From NCBI GenBank assembly GCA_050304615.1, contig JBNLDW010000008.1, positions 28,826-92,825 of the forward strand: a stretch of 64,000 nucleotides of DNA. The letters run 5' to 3'. Source of the DNA: CBFDBF01 sp050304615 (GTDB taxonomy: Bacteria; Pseudomonadota; Gammaproteobacteria; Chromatiales; Chromatiaceae). This document shows, piece after piece, positions 35,039 through 42,979 of this stretch; position 1 is the first letter of the stretch, and each line of letters starts with the position of its first letter. Below the pieces are notes generated by a model that was not told where the DNA came from, did not search any database, and saw nothing but the letters and a program-made list of their open reading frames with translations. The translations under genes were made by a program, and so were the position numbers.

Positions 35039-35524
35039 CTAGTCTTTAGGCTCTAGCATATTAGTAGCACCATCCAGTAGCTTTAGGATGTAGCCAAGGC
35101 GTTCCTCCAGCTCTAGTGAATCGAGAAAATTCTTCACGAACAGACCAAGTTCTGTGCTGCCACCCAGACGTAGCCGACGGTTAAAAAAGAGGGTGTCTGG
35201 GTCTTCCCGTCGGGTAATAAGTAGCAGGTAGTCGTAGACAGCGCCATCTATGCTGAGATCGTGTGGCCGGTCGTTAGCCGCTGCCCGGAGTTTGCCACCA
35301 TCCAGGGTGATGCGGCAGCTGATCTTTGCATCGCTTACCCGGATCAGCATTACCTTTCCATGGAGGAAATCGAGCTCTCCATCTGCTAGCTCTGGGGCCA
35401 GGATGTGGTTCATGCTGCTGACCAGCAGGGTGCTATGAACTACCGGAGGGATCAGTGCCAGGGGCAGGGCGAGGGGGCGCGGCAGGGTCGGCGCCGGTTT
35501 AAGTTGGCTGTTGGAAGTAGTCAT
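35039..35524 (-). CDS. ubiT: UbiT, SCP2-domain ubiquinone accessory protein
   Basis: A 161-residue SCP2 lipid-binding protein that replaces UbiJ in the anaerobic ubiquinone pathway by holding the hydrophobic intermediates. The conserved Pro-rich start (PAPTLPRPLALPLALIPP) and the later FFNRRLRLGGSTELGLFVKN segment are typical of UbiT. Here it is on the opposite strand from ubiUV, convergent with ubiV and directly followed upstream by cysG (1-bp gap), so it is probably transcribed with cysG. Confidence 0.9.
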   Translation of the reverse strand: MTTSNSQLKPAPTLPRPLALPLALIPPVVHSTLLVSSMNHILAPELADGELDFLHGKVMLIRVSDAKISCRITLDGGKLRAAANDRPHDLSIDGAVYDYLLLITRREDPDTLFFNRRLRLGGSTELGLFVKNFLDSLELEERLGYILKLLDGATNMLEPKD

Positions 35525-35525
35525 T

Positions 35526-36953
35526 TTAAAGAGCCTCTATATCTGAGGTTGCCCCCATGGTCGGATGTTCCGGGGCCTGGTACCAGTTCAGTTTATCCCG
35601 TAGCTGCACCACCTCTCCAACGATTATCAGGGTTGGCGGTTTTGGCCGGTCCTTTTCTATCACCGCTTGAATAGTACTCAGGGTGGCTACAAATACCCGC
35701 TGCTGTTCTGTCGTACCCTGTTGAATCAGGGCGATAGGCATATCGGGAGAGACCCCATGCGCCATAAGCTGCTCACAGATCACCGGCAGGCCGTGTAACC
35801 CCATGTAGAAGACAATAGTCTGGTTGGGGTTGGCCAGTTGCTCCCAGTTGAGGTCTATGCTGCCATCTTTCAGATGCCCCGTCACCATGGTTACCGACTG
35901 TGCATAGTCGCGGTGGGTTAGGGGGATGCCGGAATAGGCGGCACAACCGGAGGCTGCGGTTATGGCCGGAACCACCTGAAAGGGGATGCCCTCCGCAGCC
36001 AGGGTATCAATCTCCTCGCCACCCCGGCCAAAAATGAAGGGATCTCCCCCCTTGAGTCGTACCACCCGTTTTCCCTGTTTTGCCAGTTTTACCAGCAACT
36101 GATTGATCTCTTCCTGGCGCATCGCGTGGTGGTCGCGCTCCTTGCCGACGTAGATATGCTCGGCATCACGCCTGGTCATCTCCATGACGGCAGATGCCAC
36201 CAGGCGGTCATATACCACCACATCGGCCTGCTGCATTAACCGCAGGGCGCGAAAGGTGAGCAGATCAGGATCTCCTGGGCCACCGCCAACCAGATAGACC
36301 TCACCTGTAGGGGAGGTCTGCTCGGTCTCTGCCAGGGCCTGCTGCATTGCGCTATCTGCCTCATCCATATGACCGGAGAATACCCGCTCTGCGACACCTC
36401 CACGTAGCACCTTTTCCCAGAATATGCGGCGCTCTGACGGGATACTGAATTTTTCTTTTACCTGTTGCCGGTAGTTGCGTACCAGCTCGGCCAGACGCCC
36501 ATAAGAGGCCGGTATCAGCGCCTCCAGACGGGTACGGATCAGGCGGGCCAATACCGGGGATGCCCCGCCGGTAGAGACAGCTGCCACCACGGGTGAGCGA
36601 TCAATGATAGAGGGCATGATAAAGGTGCACAACTCCGGCTGATCGACCACGTTGACTGGAAGTTGTTGCGCCTTGGCCAGTTCCGAAATGTGGCGATTGA
36701 GCGCGCTGTCATCGGTAGCGGCAAAGGCTAGATTACAGCCATCCAGATCCATGTCCTGGAAGTTGCGTGCTGAGTACTCTACCTTACCATCTCTGGCCAG
36801 GGCCTGGAGTGTGGGGCAGAGCTCGGGGGCGACAATCTGAACCCGCGCCTGTGCCTTGAGGAGCAGTGATGTCTTGCGTGCAGACACCTCGCCGCCGCCA
36901 ACCACCAGGGTGCGCCCCTCTTTGATATTGAGAAAAATTGGTAGAAAGTCCAT
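35526..36953 (-). CDS. cysG: CysG, sirohaem synthase
   Basis: A 475-residue trifunctional enzyme that makes sirohaem, the cofactor of sulfite and nitrite reductases. The N-terminal part (1-~205) is the NAD-dependent dehydrogenase/ferrochelatase with GGGEVSARKTSLLL, and VSTGGASPVLARL holding the regulatory serine. The C-terminal part is uroporphyrinogen-III methyltransferase (VYLVGGGPGDPDLLTFRALR, VVRLKGGDPFIFGRGGEE, GIPLTHRDYA). Full length. It sits next to sulfur-relay genes and would serve reverse-type or assimilatory sulfite reductase. ubiT follows by 1 bp. Confidence 0.93.
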   Translation of the reverse strand: MDFLPIFLNIKEGRTLVVGGGEVSARKTSLLLKAQARVQIVAPELCPTLQALARDGKVEYSARNFQDMDLDGCNLAFAATDDSALNRHISELAKAQQLPVNVVDQPELCTFIMPSIIDRSPVVAAVSTGGASPVLARLIRTRLEALIPASYGRLAELVRNYRQQVKEKFSIPSERRIFWEKVLRGGVAERVFSGHMDEADSAMQQALAETEQTSPTGEVYLVGGGPGDPDLLTFRALRLMQQADVVVYDRLVASAVMEMTRRDAEHIYVGKERDHHAMRQEEINQLLVKLAKQGKRVVRLKGGDPFIFGRGGEEIDTLAAEGIPFQVVPAITAASGCAAYSGIPLTHRDYAQSVTMVTGHLKDGSIDLNWEQLANPNQTIVFYMGLHGLPVICEQLMAHGVSPDMPIALIQQGTTEQQRVFVATLSTIQAVIEKDRPKPPTLIIVGEVVQLRDKLNWYQAPEHPTMGATSDIEAL

Positions 36954-37061
36954 AGATTGTCTGCCCTGCTGGAGGATATATCACTAGTGTACATTGTTTA
37001 TTGCTTTGGATAATATAACAGCATCAGGATATACTAATAAAGCCTACTTTAAGTGTGAGAT

Positions 37062-37394
37062 ATGGTGAATAGAATGGTAAAAGAGGTTGATTCAGTTGAG
37101 TTAAAGAGCCAACTTGCGGCAGGTAGAGAGATCTATCTACTGGATATTCGCAGTGCTTCAGAGGTGGCGCGTGGGGTGCTTCCCAAGTCCCAGCATCTGC
37201 CTATGCACCTGCTACCCTTGCGGATGAGCGAGTTTCCGGTCGATAAAGATGTGGTGCTCTATTGCCACAGTGGCCAGCGCTCATACCATGCCTGTACCCA
37301 TCTTATGGGCCAGGGCTTTAATAATGTGATAAACCTGCGTGGCGGGATTCTCGACTGGGCCCGTAGCGGCTTCGAGGTTGTTGCTGCTGCCTAG
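37062..37394 (+). CDS. Rhodanese-domain sulfurtransferase
   Basis: A single rhodanese domain of about 110 residues. The active loop is YCHSGQRS with the catalytic cysteine, preceded by LLDIRSASEVARG and followed by VINLRGGILDW. It would take sulfane sulfur and pass it to TusA. The adjacent order rhodanese-tusA-dsrE2 is a known module in sulfur oxidisers such as Allochromatium. The last ~30 bp and the bases after the stop form a 43-bp tandem duplication. A second in-frame ATG at 37074 is an alternative start. Confidence 0.88.
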   Translation: MVNRMVKEVDSVELKSQLAAGREIYLLDIRSASEVARGVLPKSQHLPMHLLPLRMSEFPVDKDVVLYCHSGQRSYHACTHLMGQGFNNVINLRGGILDWARSGFEVVAAA

Positions 37395-37448
37395 GATGGA
37401 TTTAAGTAGCGGCTTCGAGGTTGCTGCTGTTGCATAGGATGGATTTAA
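37363..37448. repeat. 43-bp tandem duplication over the rhodanese stop
   Basis: 37363-37405 and 37406-37448 are the same 43-bp unit (GTAGCGGCTTCGAGGTTG... to ...GGATGGATTTAA) with few changes. The first unit contains the last codons and stop of the rhodanese gene, so the protein is unchanged; the second lies in the gap before tusA. Confidence 0.85.
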
Positions 37449-37546
37449 TCAGGGCTTACATATAAAATGCGGTTGGGTCTTTATAACTACCATCCCGGCA
37501 CAGGCTTGGATGCATAACAAACACATACATCATTAGGAGATTACAG

Positions 37547-37777
37547 ATGGCTGATTTTGATCAAGAACTTGATGCGAGTGGTCTCAACTGTCCACTACCT
37601 ATTCTGCGTGCGAAGAAGTCCCTTGGCGGTCTGGAGGCTGGCAAGGTATTGCATATTATCGCTACCGATCCGGGTTCAGTAAAAGATTTTGAGGCCTTTG
37701 CCAAGCAGACCGGCAATGAGTTGTTAGAGTCTAAGGAAGAGGGCGGCAAATTCCACTTTCTCATTAAAAAGGTCTAG
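37547..37777 (+). CDS. tusA: TusA sulfur carrier protein
   Basis: A 76-residue SirA/TusA protein that carries sulfur as a persulfide on Cys18 in LNCPLPILRAKKSL, the CPxP motif. The compact fold and length are normal. It lies between the rhodanese gene and dsrE2 and is the central carrier of this sulfur relay toward cytoplasmic sulfur oxidation or tRNA thiolation. A good ribosome site (TTAGGAG) precedes the ATG. Confidence 0.94.
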   Translation: MADFDQELDASGLNCPLPILRAKKSLGGLEAGKVLHIIATDPGSVKDFEAFAKQTGNELLESKEEGGKFHFLIKKV

Positions 37778-37797
37778 ATCCCTACTGGGAGGCGATT

Positions 37798-38277
37798 ATG
37801 GAACAGAAGAAACTAGCTATTATTGCAACCAAGGGTTCTCTAGACTGGGCCTATCCCCCATTCATTCTAGGCTCTACTGCGGCAGCACTGGGGTATGAGG
37901 TAGAGATATTCTTTACCTTCTACGGGCTTCAGCTATTGCGTAAGAAGGTCAATCTAGAGGTGACCCCTCTGGGTAACCCAGGTATGCCTATGCCTCTGGG
38001 TATGGATAAGTGGTTCCCGGTATTGGGTACTGCCCTTCCTGGGATGCAGGCCGTCATGACCGCCATGATGAAGAAGAAGATGGCGGATAAGGGTGTGGCC
38101 AGCATCGAAGAGCTACGCGAACTGAGTCAAGAGGCCGATGTTAGGTTTATCGCCTGCCAGATGACTGTAGATCTGTTTGAAATGGATACTGCTGACTTTA
38201 TTGACGGCGTAGAGTATGCGGGTGCTGCCCGTTTCTTTGAGTTTGCCGGTGATAGTGACGTCTGTCTCTACATATAA
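37798..38277 (+). CDS. dsrE2: DsrE2-type sulfur-transfer membrane protein
   Basis: A 159-residue protein of the DsrE/F-like superfamily. It opens KLAIIATKGSLDWAYPPFIL, has a hydrophobic, Met/Pro-rich middle (NPGMPMPLGMDKWFPVLGTALPGM) and a FIACQMTVDLFEM segment with a conserved cysteine. DsrE2 proteins accompany rhodanese and TusA in sulfur oxidisers and take part in sulfane-sulfur transfer. 20 bp behind tusA; a strong terminator follows 22 bp after its stop, closing the operon. Confidence 0.88.
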   Translation: MEQKKLAIIATKGSLDWAYPPFILGSTAAALGYEVEIFFTFYGLQLLRKKVNLEVTPLGNPGMPMPLGMDKWFPVLGTALPGMQAVMTAMMKKKMADKGVASIEELRELSQEADVRFIACQMTVDLFEMDTADFIDGVEYAGAARFFEFAGDSDVCLYI

Positions 38278-38298
38278 TCCAGTTTCAAATCGCAGTAA

Positions 38299-38334
38299 CA
38301 GACGCCGCCCACCTGGGCGGCGTCTGCATTTTTA
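38299..38334 (+). terminator. Terminator of the rhd-tusA-dsrE2 operon
   Basis: CAGACGCCGCCC (38299-38310), loop ACCT, GGGCGGCGTCTG (38315-38326), then CATTTTTAT. A perfect 12-bp GC-rich stem with a T run. Confidence 0.95.
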
Positions 38335-38354
38335 TCTATCGAGCCATGAAACTA

Positions 38355-38648
38355 CTATGTTTGCGCTGCTCTATCACGTCGGCGTTGGAGCGGGATACGG
38401 ATGTAGGGTAGGGCCATAGATATTACTAGAATCAGCATGGCCATCTGTAGTTGATCAGCCGCCAGCCAGATTGCCAGACCAAAGGCGGTAGTTGCCGATA
38501 TGGTGCAATCAATAGCGGTGGCTATCATCCGTTGTCTGCGTACCACTTGGTCATCACTATGCATAAAAAAGATCGCAACAAGTGGTATCGCATAGTGTAG
38601 CGGCAGATAAAAGACTGCAATAATTATCCAGAAAATAGCATCATTCAT
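38355..38648 (-). CDS. Small membrane protein, unknown function
   Basis: With ATG 38648 the product has 97 residues and begins MNDAIFWIIIAVFYLPLHYA, with three membrane helices (about 5-25, 50-70 and 72-88) and a basic C terminus RIPLQRRRDRAAQT. An upstream in-frame start at 38720 adds 24 residues with no ribosome site that I can see. It lies between the sulfur-relay operon and the LysR gene, convergent with the first. I do not recognise the family. Confidence 0.55.
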   Translation of the reverse strand: MNDAIFWIIIAVFYLPLHYAIPLVAIFFMHSDDQVVRRQRMIATAIDCTISATTAFGLAIWLAADQLQMAMLILVISMALPYIRIPLQRRRDRAAQT

Positions 38649-38860
38649 CGATAAAAACCCAAGTGTTGTGTTGTCATATATTACCCATACCGATAAGAGT
38701 ATGCGAGAACATAAATCCATACAATAGGCCGCATTGTGAATTCCTATCGCTCCTAATTAGATGGATATAATAATATGGCGTGTTTATGGCCTCATGTGTT
38801 ATAAGTATTACTTATCACTTATAACTAGACCGTATTGACATGTAACAGTGGGGAATTTCT

Positions 38861-39775
38861 ATGGCAGATCGCAGACTTCAGGTGTTTCACACAGTTGCTC
38901 GCCTGCTAAGTTTCACCAAGGCGGCAGAAACATTGCATATGACCCAGCCAGCAGTCACCTTTCAGGTGCGACAATTGGAGGAGTACTTTGACACCCGCCT
39001 GTTTGATCGCACCCATAATCGTATCAGTCTAACGGAGGCCGGGGCTCTGGTTTATAGCTATGCGATAAGGATTTTTGAACTATATGATGAGATGGTTAAT
39101 TCGGTACATGAGATGACCGGAGAGGTTGGGGGTGCCCTGACTATTGGTGCCAGTACTACGATTGCCGAGTACATGCTGCCTGCCTTGCTGGGAGATTTCA
39201 AGGCGAAATATCCAGAGGTTAATATCCACCTCAAGGTCTCTAATACTGACGGCATTGTCTCGATGGTGGAGAACAATATTATTGATCTAGGGGTGGTAGA
39301 GGCGCCAGTTGGGAACAAGAATCTTGTAGTTGAAGGGTGTGGCCCAGATCAATTGGTGGCGATTATGCCGCCCGCTCACCCTGAGGCGGGGCGGAAGAGT
39401 CTCAAATACACCGATCTTTTGAAGTACCCATTCATCTGTAGAGAGGAGGGATCCGGTACTCGTGAAGTGATTAACGAGTGGCTGAAGAATAGTAGCAGTA
39501 ACAAAGAGGAGCTCAATATTTCTATGGAGCTGGGTAGCCCAGAAGCAGTAAAGGGGGCAGTAGAGGCAGGAATGGGGATCTCGGTGGTGTCCAGTGTCAC
39601 CGTGCAGAAGGAGCTAAAGCTGGGAACCCTGGTGGCGATCAACCTGGATCCGGTTTTGGAGCGCCCATTTTCATTCGTTCATCAGAAACAGAAGTTTCGG
39701 GTACGGGTGATGGAGGAGTTACTGGAGTTTTCTCGTAACTATCTTAAAGGGCGCATAAAGGATCTCAAGAAGTAA
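38861..39775 (+). CDS. LysR-family transcriptional regulator
   Basis: A 304-residue LysR regulator. The N-terminal winged helix (VARLLSFTKAAETLHMTQPA ... VRQLEEYFDTRLFDRT) is followed by a linker helix and a periplasmic-binding-type effector domain (about 90-295) with LTIGASTTIAEYMLP and EAGMGISVVSS. It is closest in feel to CysL/CbbR-like members that sense metabolic intermediates. It stands beside sulfur genes and a Crp/Fnr regulator; the target is not known. The next gene starts 4 bp after its stop, so the two are co-transcribed. Confidence 0.88.
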   Translation: MADRRLQVFHTVARLLSFTKAAETLHMTQPAVTFQVRQLEEYFDTRLFDRTHNRISLTEAGALVYSYAIRIFELYDEMVNSVHEMTGEVGGALTIGASTTIAEYMLPALLGDFKAKYPEVNIHLKVSNTDGIVSMVENNIIDLGVVEAPVGNKNLVVEGCGPDQLVAIMPPAHPEAGRKSLKYTDLLKYPFICREEGSGTREVINEWLKNSSSNKEELNISMELGSPEAVKGAVEAGMGISVVSSVTVQKELKLGTLVAINLDPVLERPFSFVHQKQKFRVRVMEELLEFSRNYLKGRIKDLKK

Positions 39776-39779
39776 CATC

Positions 39780-40163
39780 GTGTTACCACATCTACCAAAT
39801 CTGCCGTCTGCGCAGCGTCGACTGCTCAAATTCTTTTCTGCCCTTAAGGAGCCGGAACGTAAGAACTTGCTTGCGTTTGCCGAATTTCTGGCGACTCGTT
39901 CAGTTGATGAAGAGGAAGAGCAGGCAGAGCCAGCTGAGCCTAGGTTGATCCCGCGTCCAGAAGCGGAGAGTGTAGTGGCAGCCATTAAGCGTCTGTCAGA
40001 TACCTATTATATGCTGGATCGCTCGCTATTGCTGGACGACACCTCTTCTTTGATGACGGCGCATCTGGTCAATGGGCGGGTTACAGTTGAAGTGGTTGAT
40101 GAGTTGGAGCGGTTATTTCAACAAAAGTACCAGGAGTACCTCGCACAAAAAGCCCCTGATTAA
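39780..40163 (+). CDS. Conserved hypothetical protein, possibly sulfur-linked
   Basis: A 127-residue soluble protein starting at GTG, 4 bp after the LysR gene. It has a charged N-terminal helical region (LKFFSALKEPERKNLLAFAEFLATR), an acidic linker (DEEEEQAEPAEP) and a C-terminal helical region ending LERLFQQKYQEYLAQKA. No catalytic motif. Tight coupling with the LysR gene suggests a related role, perhaps as an interaction partner. Family not recognised. Its stop lies inside the terminator stem-loop. Confidence 0.65.
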   Translation: MLPHLPNLPSAQRRLLKFFSALKEPERKNLLAFAEFLATRSVDEEEEQAEPAEPRLIPRPEAESVVAAIKRLSDTYYMLDRSLLLDDTSSLMTAHLVNGRVTVEVVDELERLFQQKYQEYLAQKAPD

Positions 40164-40182
40164 TTGCATCAATCAGGGGCTT
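40150..40182. terminator. Bidirectional terminator
   Basis: AAGCCCCTGATT (40150-40161) and AATCAGGGGCTT (40171-40182) pair perfectly around a 9-bp loop. A residues precede the left arm, so the stem serves the minus-strand DUF2892 gene as well as the plus-strand gene whose stop codon lies in the stem. Confidence 0.8.
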
Positions 40183-40202
40183 CAGGACTGCTATCTGTTG
40201 TC

Positions 40203-40391
40203 TTACTCTCCGGTCTTACAGCTGCTTATTCCAAATGGAAGATAGGCTGGGCACCAGCCAATAGCTGCAGTAAGCAGAGGTACCAGGCCAACAGCGCCCC
40301 ACACATTTCCGGTCATAACTCCCCAGCCAATCAGAGCCAAGCCAACAACGATGCGCAATATACGATCAATACCACCAACATTCTTTTTCAT
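40203..40391 (-). CDS. DUF2892 / YgaP-like membrane protein
   Basis: A 62-residue protein of the DUF2892 family: MKKNVGGIDRILRIVVGLAL, then a second hydrophobic helix (AVGLVPLLTAAIGWCPAYLPFGI) with CPAY and a further Cys near the C terminus. In YgaP the same domain is fused to a rhodanese, and free-standing copies often lie near sulfur or thiol genes, as here. It may help export or handle thiocyanate or sulfane sulfur; this is inference from YgaP. Confidence 0.85.
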   Translation of the reverse strand: MKKNVGGIDRILRIVVGLALIGWGVMTGNVWGAVGLVPLLTAAIGWCPAYLPFGISSCKTGE

Positions 40392-40464
40392 GCCGTTCTC
40401 CTCTAGTGAAAATAAACCTGTCCCAAATCATAGCCCAGCACTGGCATAGTTGTCTGTGACTATG

Positions 40465-41151
40465 TCACATACCATTTTCCACACTCTCCTGCAGGAGAGG
40501 TCCATTGAGTACCTCCACTGCGCCACGAGTCACCAGAATCATGCCGCGGCTCTCAAAATCCTTGAGGATACGGCTCACCACCTCGCGCGAGGTCCCAAGA
40601 TCAGAGGCGATCATCTGATGGGTGATTTCTATCTTACTCTGTTTTTGCTTAAAACGTTGTAATAGATAGTCGGCGATACGCCGATCCATGCGGCGAAATA
40701 CCACCTCTTCGACTAGGCTTATGATATCCCCCATACGTTGGGCTACCAGGCCAAACACATAGTCACGCCAGAGGGCTGATTGTGCAATCCACTGTCGAAT
40801 CTCATCGGCGGGGATAACCGCGGCTTCTACCATATCCTCACAGACGGCAAAGGCGGGAAACTGGGTATGGCTGACGATGCAAGAGGCGGTAAGGATACAG
40901 CTTTCACCAGGGCCAATCCGATATAGAGTGATCTCCCGCCCGCTCTCTCCCAGTTTGTAGACACGGGCGGTGCCACTCAATACCAGAGCCAGGTGGGAGC
41001 ACTCCCGCCCCTCGTGGCAGACAAATTGCCCCGCTTCCAGCTGTGCTATGGATGCAGTTTGGAAGAGGCTGTTACGGAGACCTCCGTCGGCAGTCCCAAG
41101 GAAGCCAAAGGCATCCAGTATCCTCTGTTGCGCAGTATGATCGGTTATCAC
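40465..41151 (-). CDS. Crp/Fnr-family transcriptional regulator
   Basis: A 228-residue regulator with a cyclic-nucleotide-type sensor domain (about 30-150, LALVLSGTARVYKLGESGRE ... GESCILTASCI) and a winged-helix DNA-binding domain (TSREVVSRILKDFESRGMI). The N-terminal cysteine cluster of true FNR is absent, so it is not an iron-sulfur oxygen sensor of that type; cysteines at GESCILTASC could sense redox or sulfur. It precedes the DUF2892 gene on the same strand (73 bp) and is divergent from the flagellar cluster. Confidence 0.85.
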   Translation of the reverse strand: MITDHTAQQRILDAFGFLGTADGGLRNSLFQTASIAQLEAGQFVCHEGRECSHLALVLSGTARVYKLGESGREITLYRIGPGESCILTASCIVSHTQFPAFAVCEDMVEAAVIPADEIRQWIAQSALWRDYVFGLVAQRMGDIISLVEEVVFRRMDRRIADYLLQRFKQKQSKIEITHQMIASDLGTSREVVSRILKDFESRGMILVTRGAVEVLNGPLLQESVENGM

Positions 41152-41332
41152 TTCCTCTTAGCCTCTGCGTTGAGATAAAACTCAATGGAACAGCAGTGTA
41201 AACGAAAAAGATGGCAGCGTACTGCCAGAATTCTGCCCTAATCCGGCTGATGCTAGAGTCAATACTCTGACGCCATCACACGGTATGCCTCTAATACCTT
41301 GATAATAATATATAAAATAATTTATTTCCTAC

Positions 41333-41348
41333 TGGCACGTCAATTGCA
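41333..41348 (+). promoter_or_regulatory. Sigma-54 promoter of the flagellar cluster
   Basis: TGGCACG-TCAA-TTGCA matches the -24/-12 consensus TGGCACG-N4-TTGCW exactly. It lies 35 bp before the fliL start codon, placing transcription start near 41360. In Pseudomonas and Vibrio such flagellar promoters are activated by FleQ/FlrC-type proteins; none is in the window. Confidence 0.88.
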
Positions 41349-41383
41349 CATCACGTTCAACGGATACAGTGGGGGTGTAACAG

Positions 41384-41914
41384 ATGGCCGATGAGAGACT
41401 AGATGAGAACCTTGACCTGGGAATAGAGCAGGAGGGGGGATCGAAAAAGAAGTTGATCATAATTATCACAGCAGCCGTCCTGGTGCTGGTGTTGGGTGGT
41501 GCTGCTGCCTGGTTTTTTCTTTCGGGAGATGGAGAGGGGACAGATGTTGATGCTTCGGAGGATAAACAAACGCAGCAGGCAGATGAAGAGAAACTGCCAC
41601 CACTCTATCACACCCTACAACCGGTGTTCGTGGTGAATCTTCCCCCAGGTGGCGATGCCAAGATGTTGCAGATTGGAGTGAACATCATGGTGCGGCAGCC
41701 AGAACTACTAGATTTTCTAAAACTTAACGATCCAATGATCAGGCATCAGTTGCTAAATATATTTAGTGTCCAGGAGTCAGCAGCCTTGCGCGACCGGGCT
41801 GGCAAGGAGAAGTTACAGGCGGAGGTGTTGGCAGAGCTACAGCGTATTGTAAAGACCAATGGGGGCACCGGCAAAATTGAAGGTGTCTACTTCAGTAGTT
41901 TTGTAATGCAGTAA
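41384..41914 (+). CDS. fliL: FliL, flagellar motor-associated protein
   Basis: A 176-residue inner-membrane protein that supports stator function at the basal body. A short cytoplasmic, acidic start is followed by one membrane helix (about residues 25-46, LIIIITAAVLVLVLGGAAAW), an acidic linker (about 47-70) and the conserved periplasmic domain that ends KIEGVYFSSFVMQ. Normal length. First gene behind the sigma-54 promoter; fliM follows after 16 bp. Confidence 0.9.
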   Translation: MADERLDENLDLGIEQEGGSKKKLIIIITAAVLVLVLGGAAAWFFLSGDGEGTDVDASEDKQTQQADEEKLPPLYHTLQPVFVVNLPPGGDAKMLQIGVNIMVRQPELLDFLKLNDPMIRHQLLNIFSVQESAALRDRAGKEKLQAEVLAELQRIVKTNGGTGKIEGVYFSSFVMQ

Positions 41915-41930
41915 CTATAGACGAACTATT

Positions 41931-42944
41931 ATGGCAGACAGCGACCTACTATCTCAGGATGAAATCGACGCGCTATTGCATGGCGTGGATGGTGGTGAGA
42001 TCGAAACCGAAAGTGAAGATCTCAATGATGGCGAGAGCCGTTCTTACGATTTCACTAGTCAGGACAGGATTGTGCGGGGGCGCTTGCCCACCCTGGAGAT
42101 GATTAATGAGCGCTTTGCCAGGTATTATCGCAACAGTCTGTTTAATCTATTACGCCGCACTGCGGACATCTCGGTCTCCGGTGTGCAGATGCTCAAGTTC
42201 TCTGAGTTTGTCCACACACTGTTTGTCCCCACCAGTCTCAACCTGATCCGGGTACCACCGCTGCGTGGTAAGGGGCTGTTTGTTCTTGATCCAAAATTGG
42301 TCTTCAGTGTAGTAGACAATTATTTTGGCGGTACTGGACGATTCCATACCAAGATTGAGGGACGCGACTTTACTCCGACCGAGCTGCGAGTGGTAAGGAT
42401 GCTTCTTGATTTGGCATTTGCCGACATGCATGAGGCGTGGAAGCCGGTATTAAAAATCAATTTCGAGTATGTAGGTTCTGAGGTAAATCCCCAGTTTGCG
42501 AATATTGTCAGTCCCTCCGAAGTAGTAGTGGTAACCACACTTCATATAGATCTGGAGTCTGGTGGTGGCGATATCCATATCTGCCTTCCTTACTCTATGG
42601 TGGAGCCGATTCGTGATCTGTTGGATGCAGGCGTACAGAGTGATCGCGGGGATCGGGATGATAGATGGGAGAAATCAATGCGGGAAGAGATACTGGAGGC
42701 ACAACTTGAGTTGAGCAGTGTCTTGGCAGAGACGCAGATAAGTGTGTGTCAACTGGCGGCCCTGAAAAAGGGGGATATCATTCCGCTTGAGATTCCTGAT
42801 GTGGTAGAGGTGTGTGCTGCAGAAGTGCCGATATTCAAGGGTCAGGTTGGAGTCTCTGATGGTAATTTTGCCATCAAGATTAGCGAACAGATAGTGCGTA
42901 GTGGGCAGGAGAGCTTGGAAGAATTTCTTGAAAGTCTGACATAA
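41931..42944 (+). CDS. fliM: FliM, flagellar switch protein
   Basis: A 337-residue C-ring protein that binds phosphorylated CheY and sets rotation direction. The CheY-docking peptide is at the N terminus (LLSQDEIDALLHGVDGG). The middle domain carries the torque-related GGTGRF motif (VVDNYFGGTGRFHTKIEGRD) and the C terminus is a SpoA-like domain (LKKGDIIPLEI). Normal length. The docking peptide is echoed twice in the CheA linker of this cluster. Confidence 0.95.
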   Translation: MADSDLLSQDEIDALLHGVDGGEIETESEDLNDGESRSYDFTSQDRIVRGRLPTLEMINERFARYYRNSLFNLLRRTADISVSGVQMLKFSEFVHTLFVPTSLNLIRVPPLRGKGLFVLDPKLVFSVVDNYFGGTGRFHTKIEGRDFTPTELRVVRMLLDLAFADMHEAWKPVLKINFEYVGSEVNPQFANIVSPSEVVVVTTLHIDLESGGGDIHICLPYSMVEPIRDLLDAGVQSDRGDRDDRWEKSMREEILEAQLELSSVLAETQISVCQLAALKKGDIIPLEIPDVVEVCAAEVPIFKGQVGVSDGNFAIKISEQIVRSGQESLEEFLESLT

Positions 42945-42979
42945 AAAGTGTCAGAGCAACATAGCGACAGGGCTTTAAC

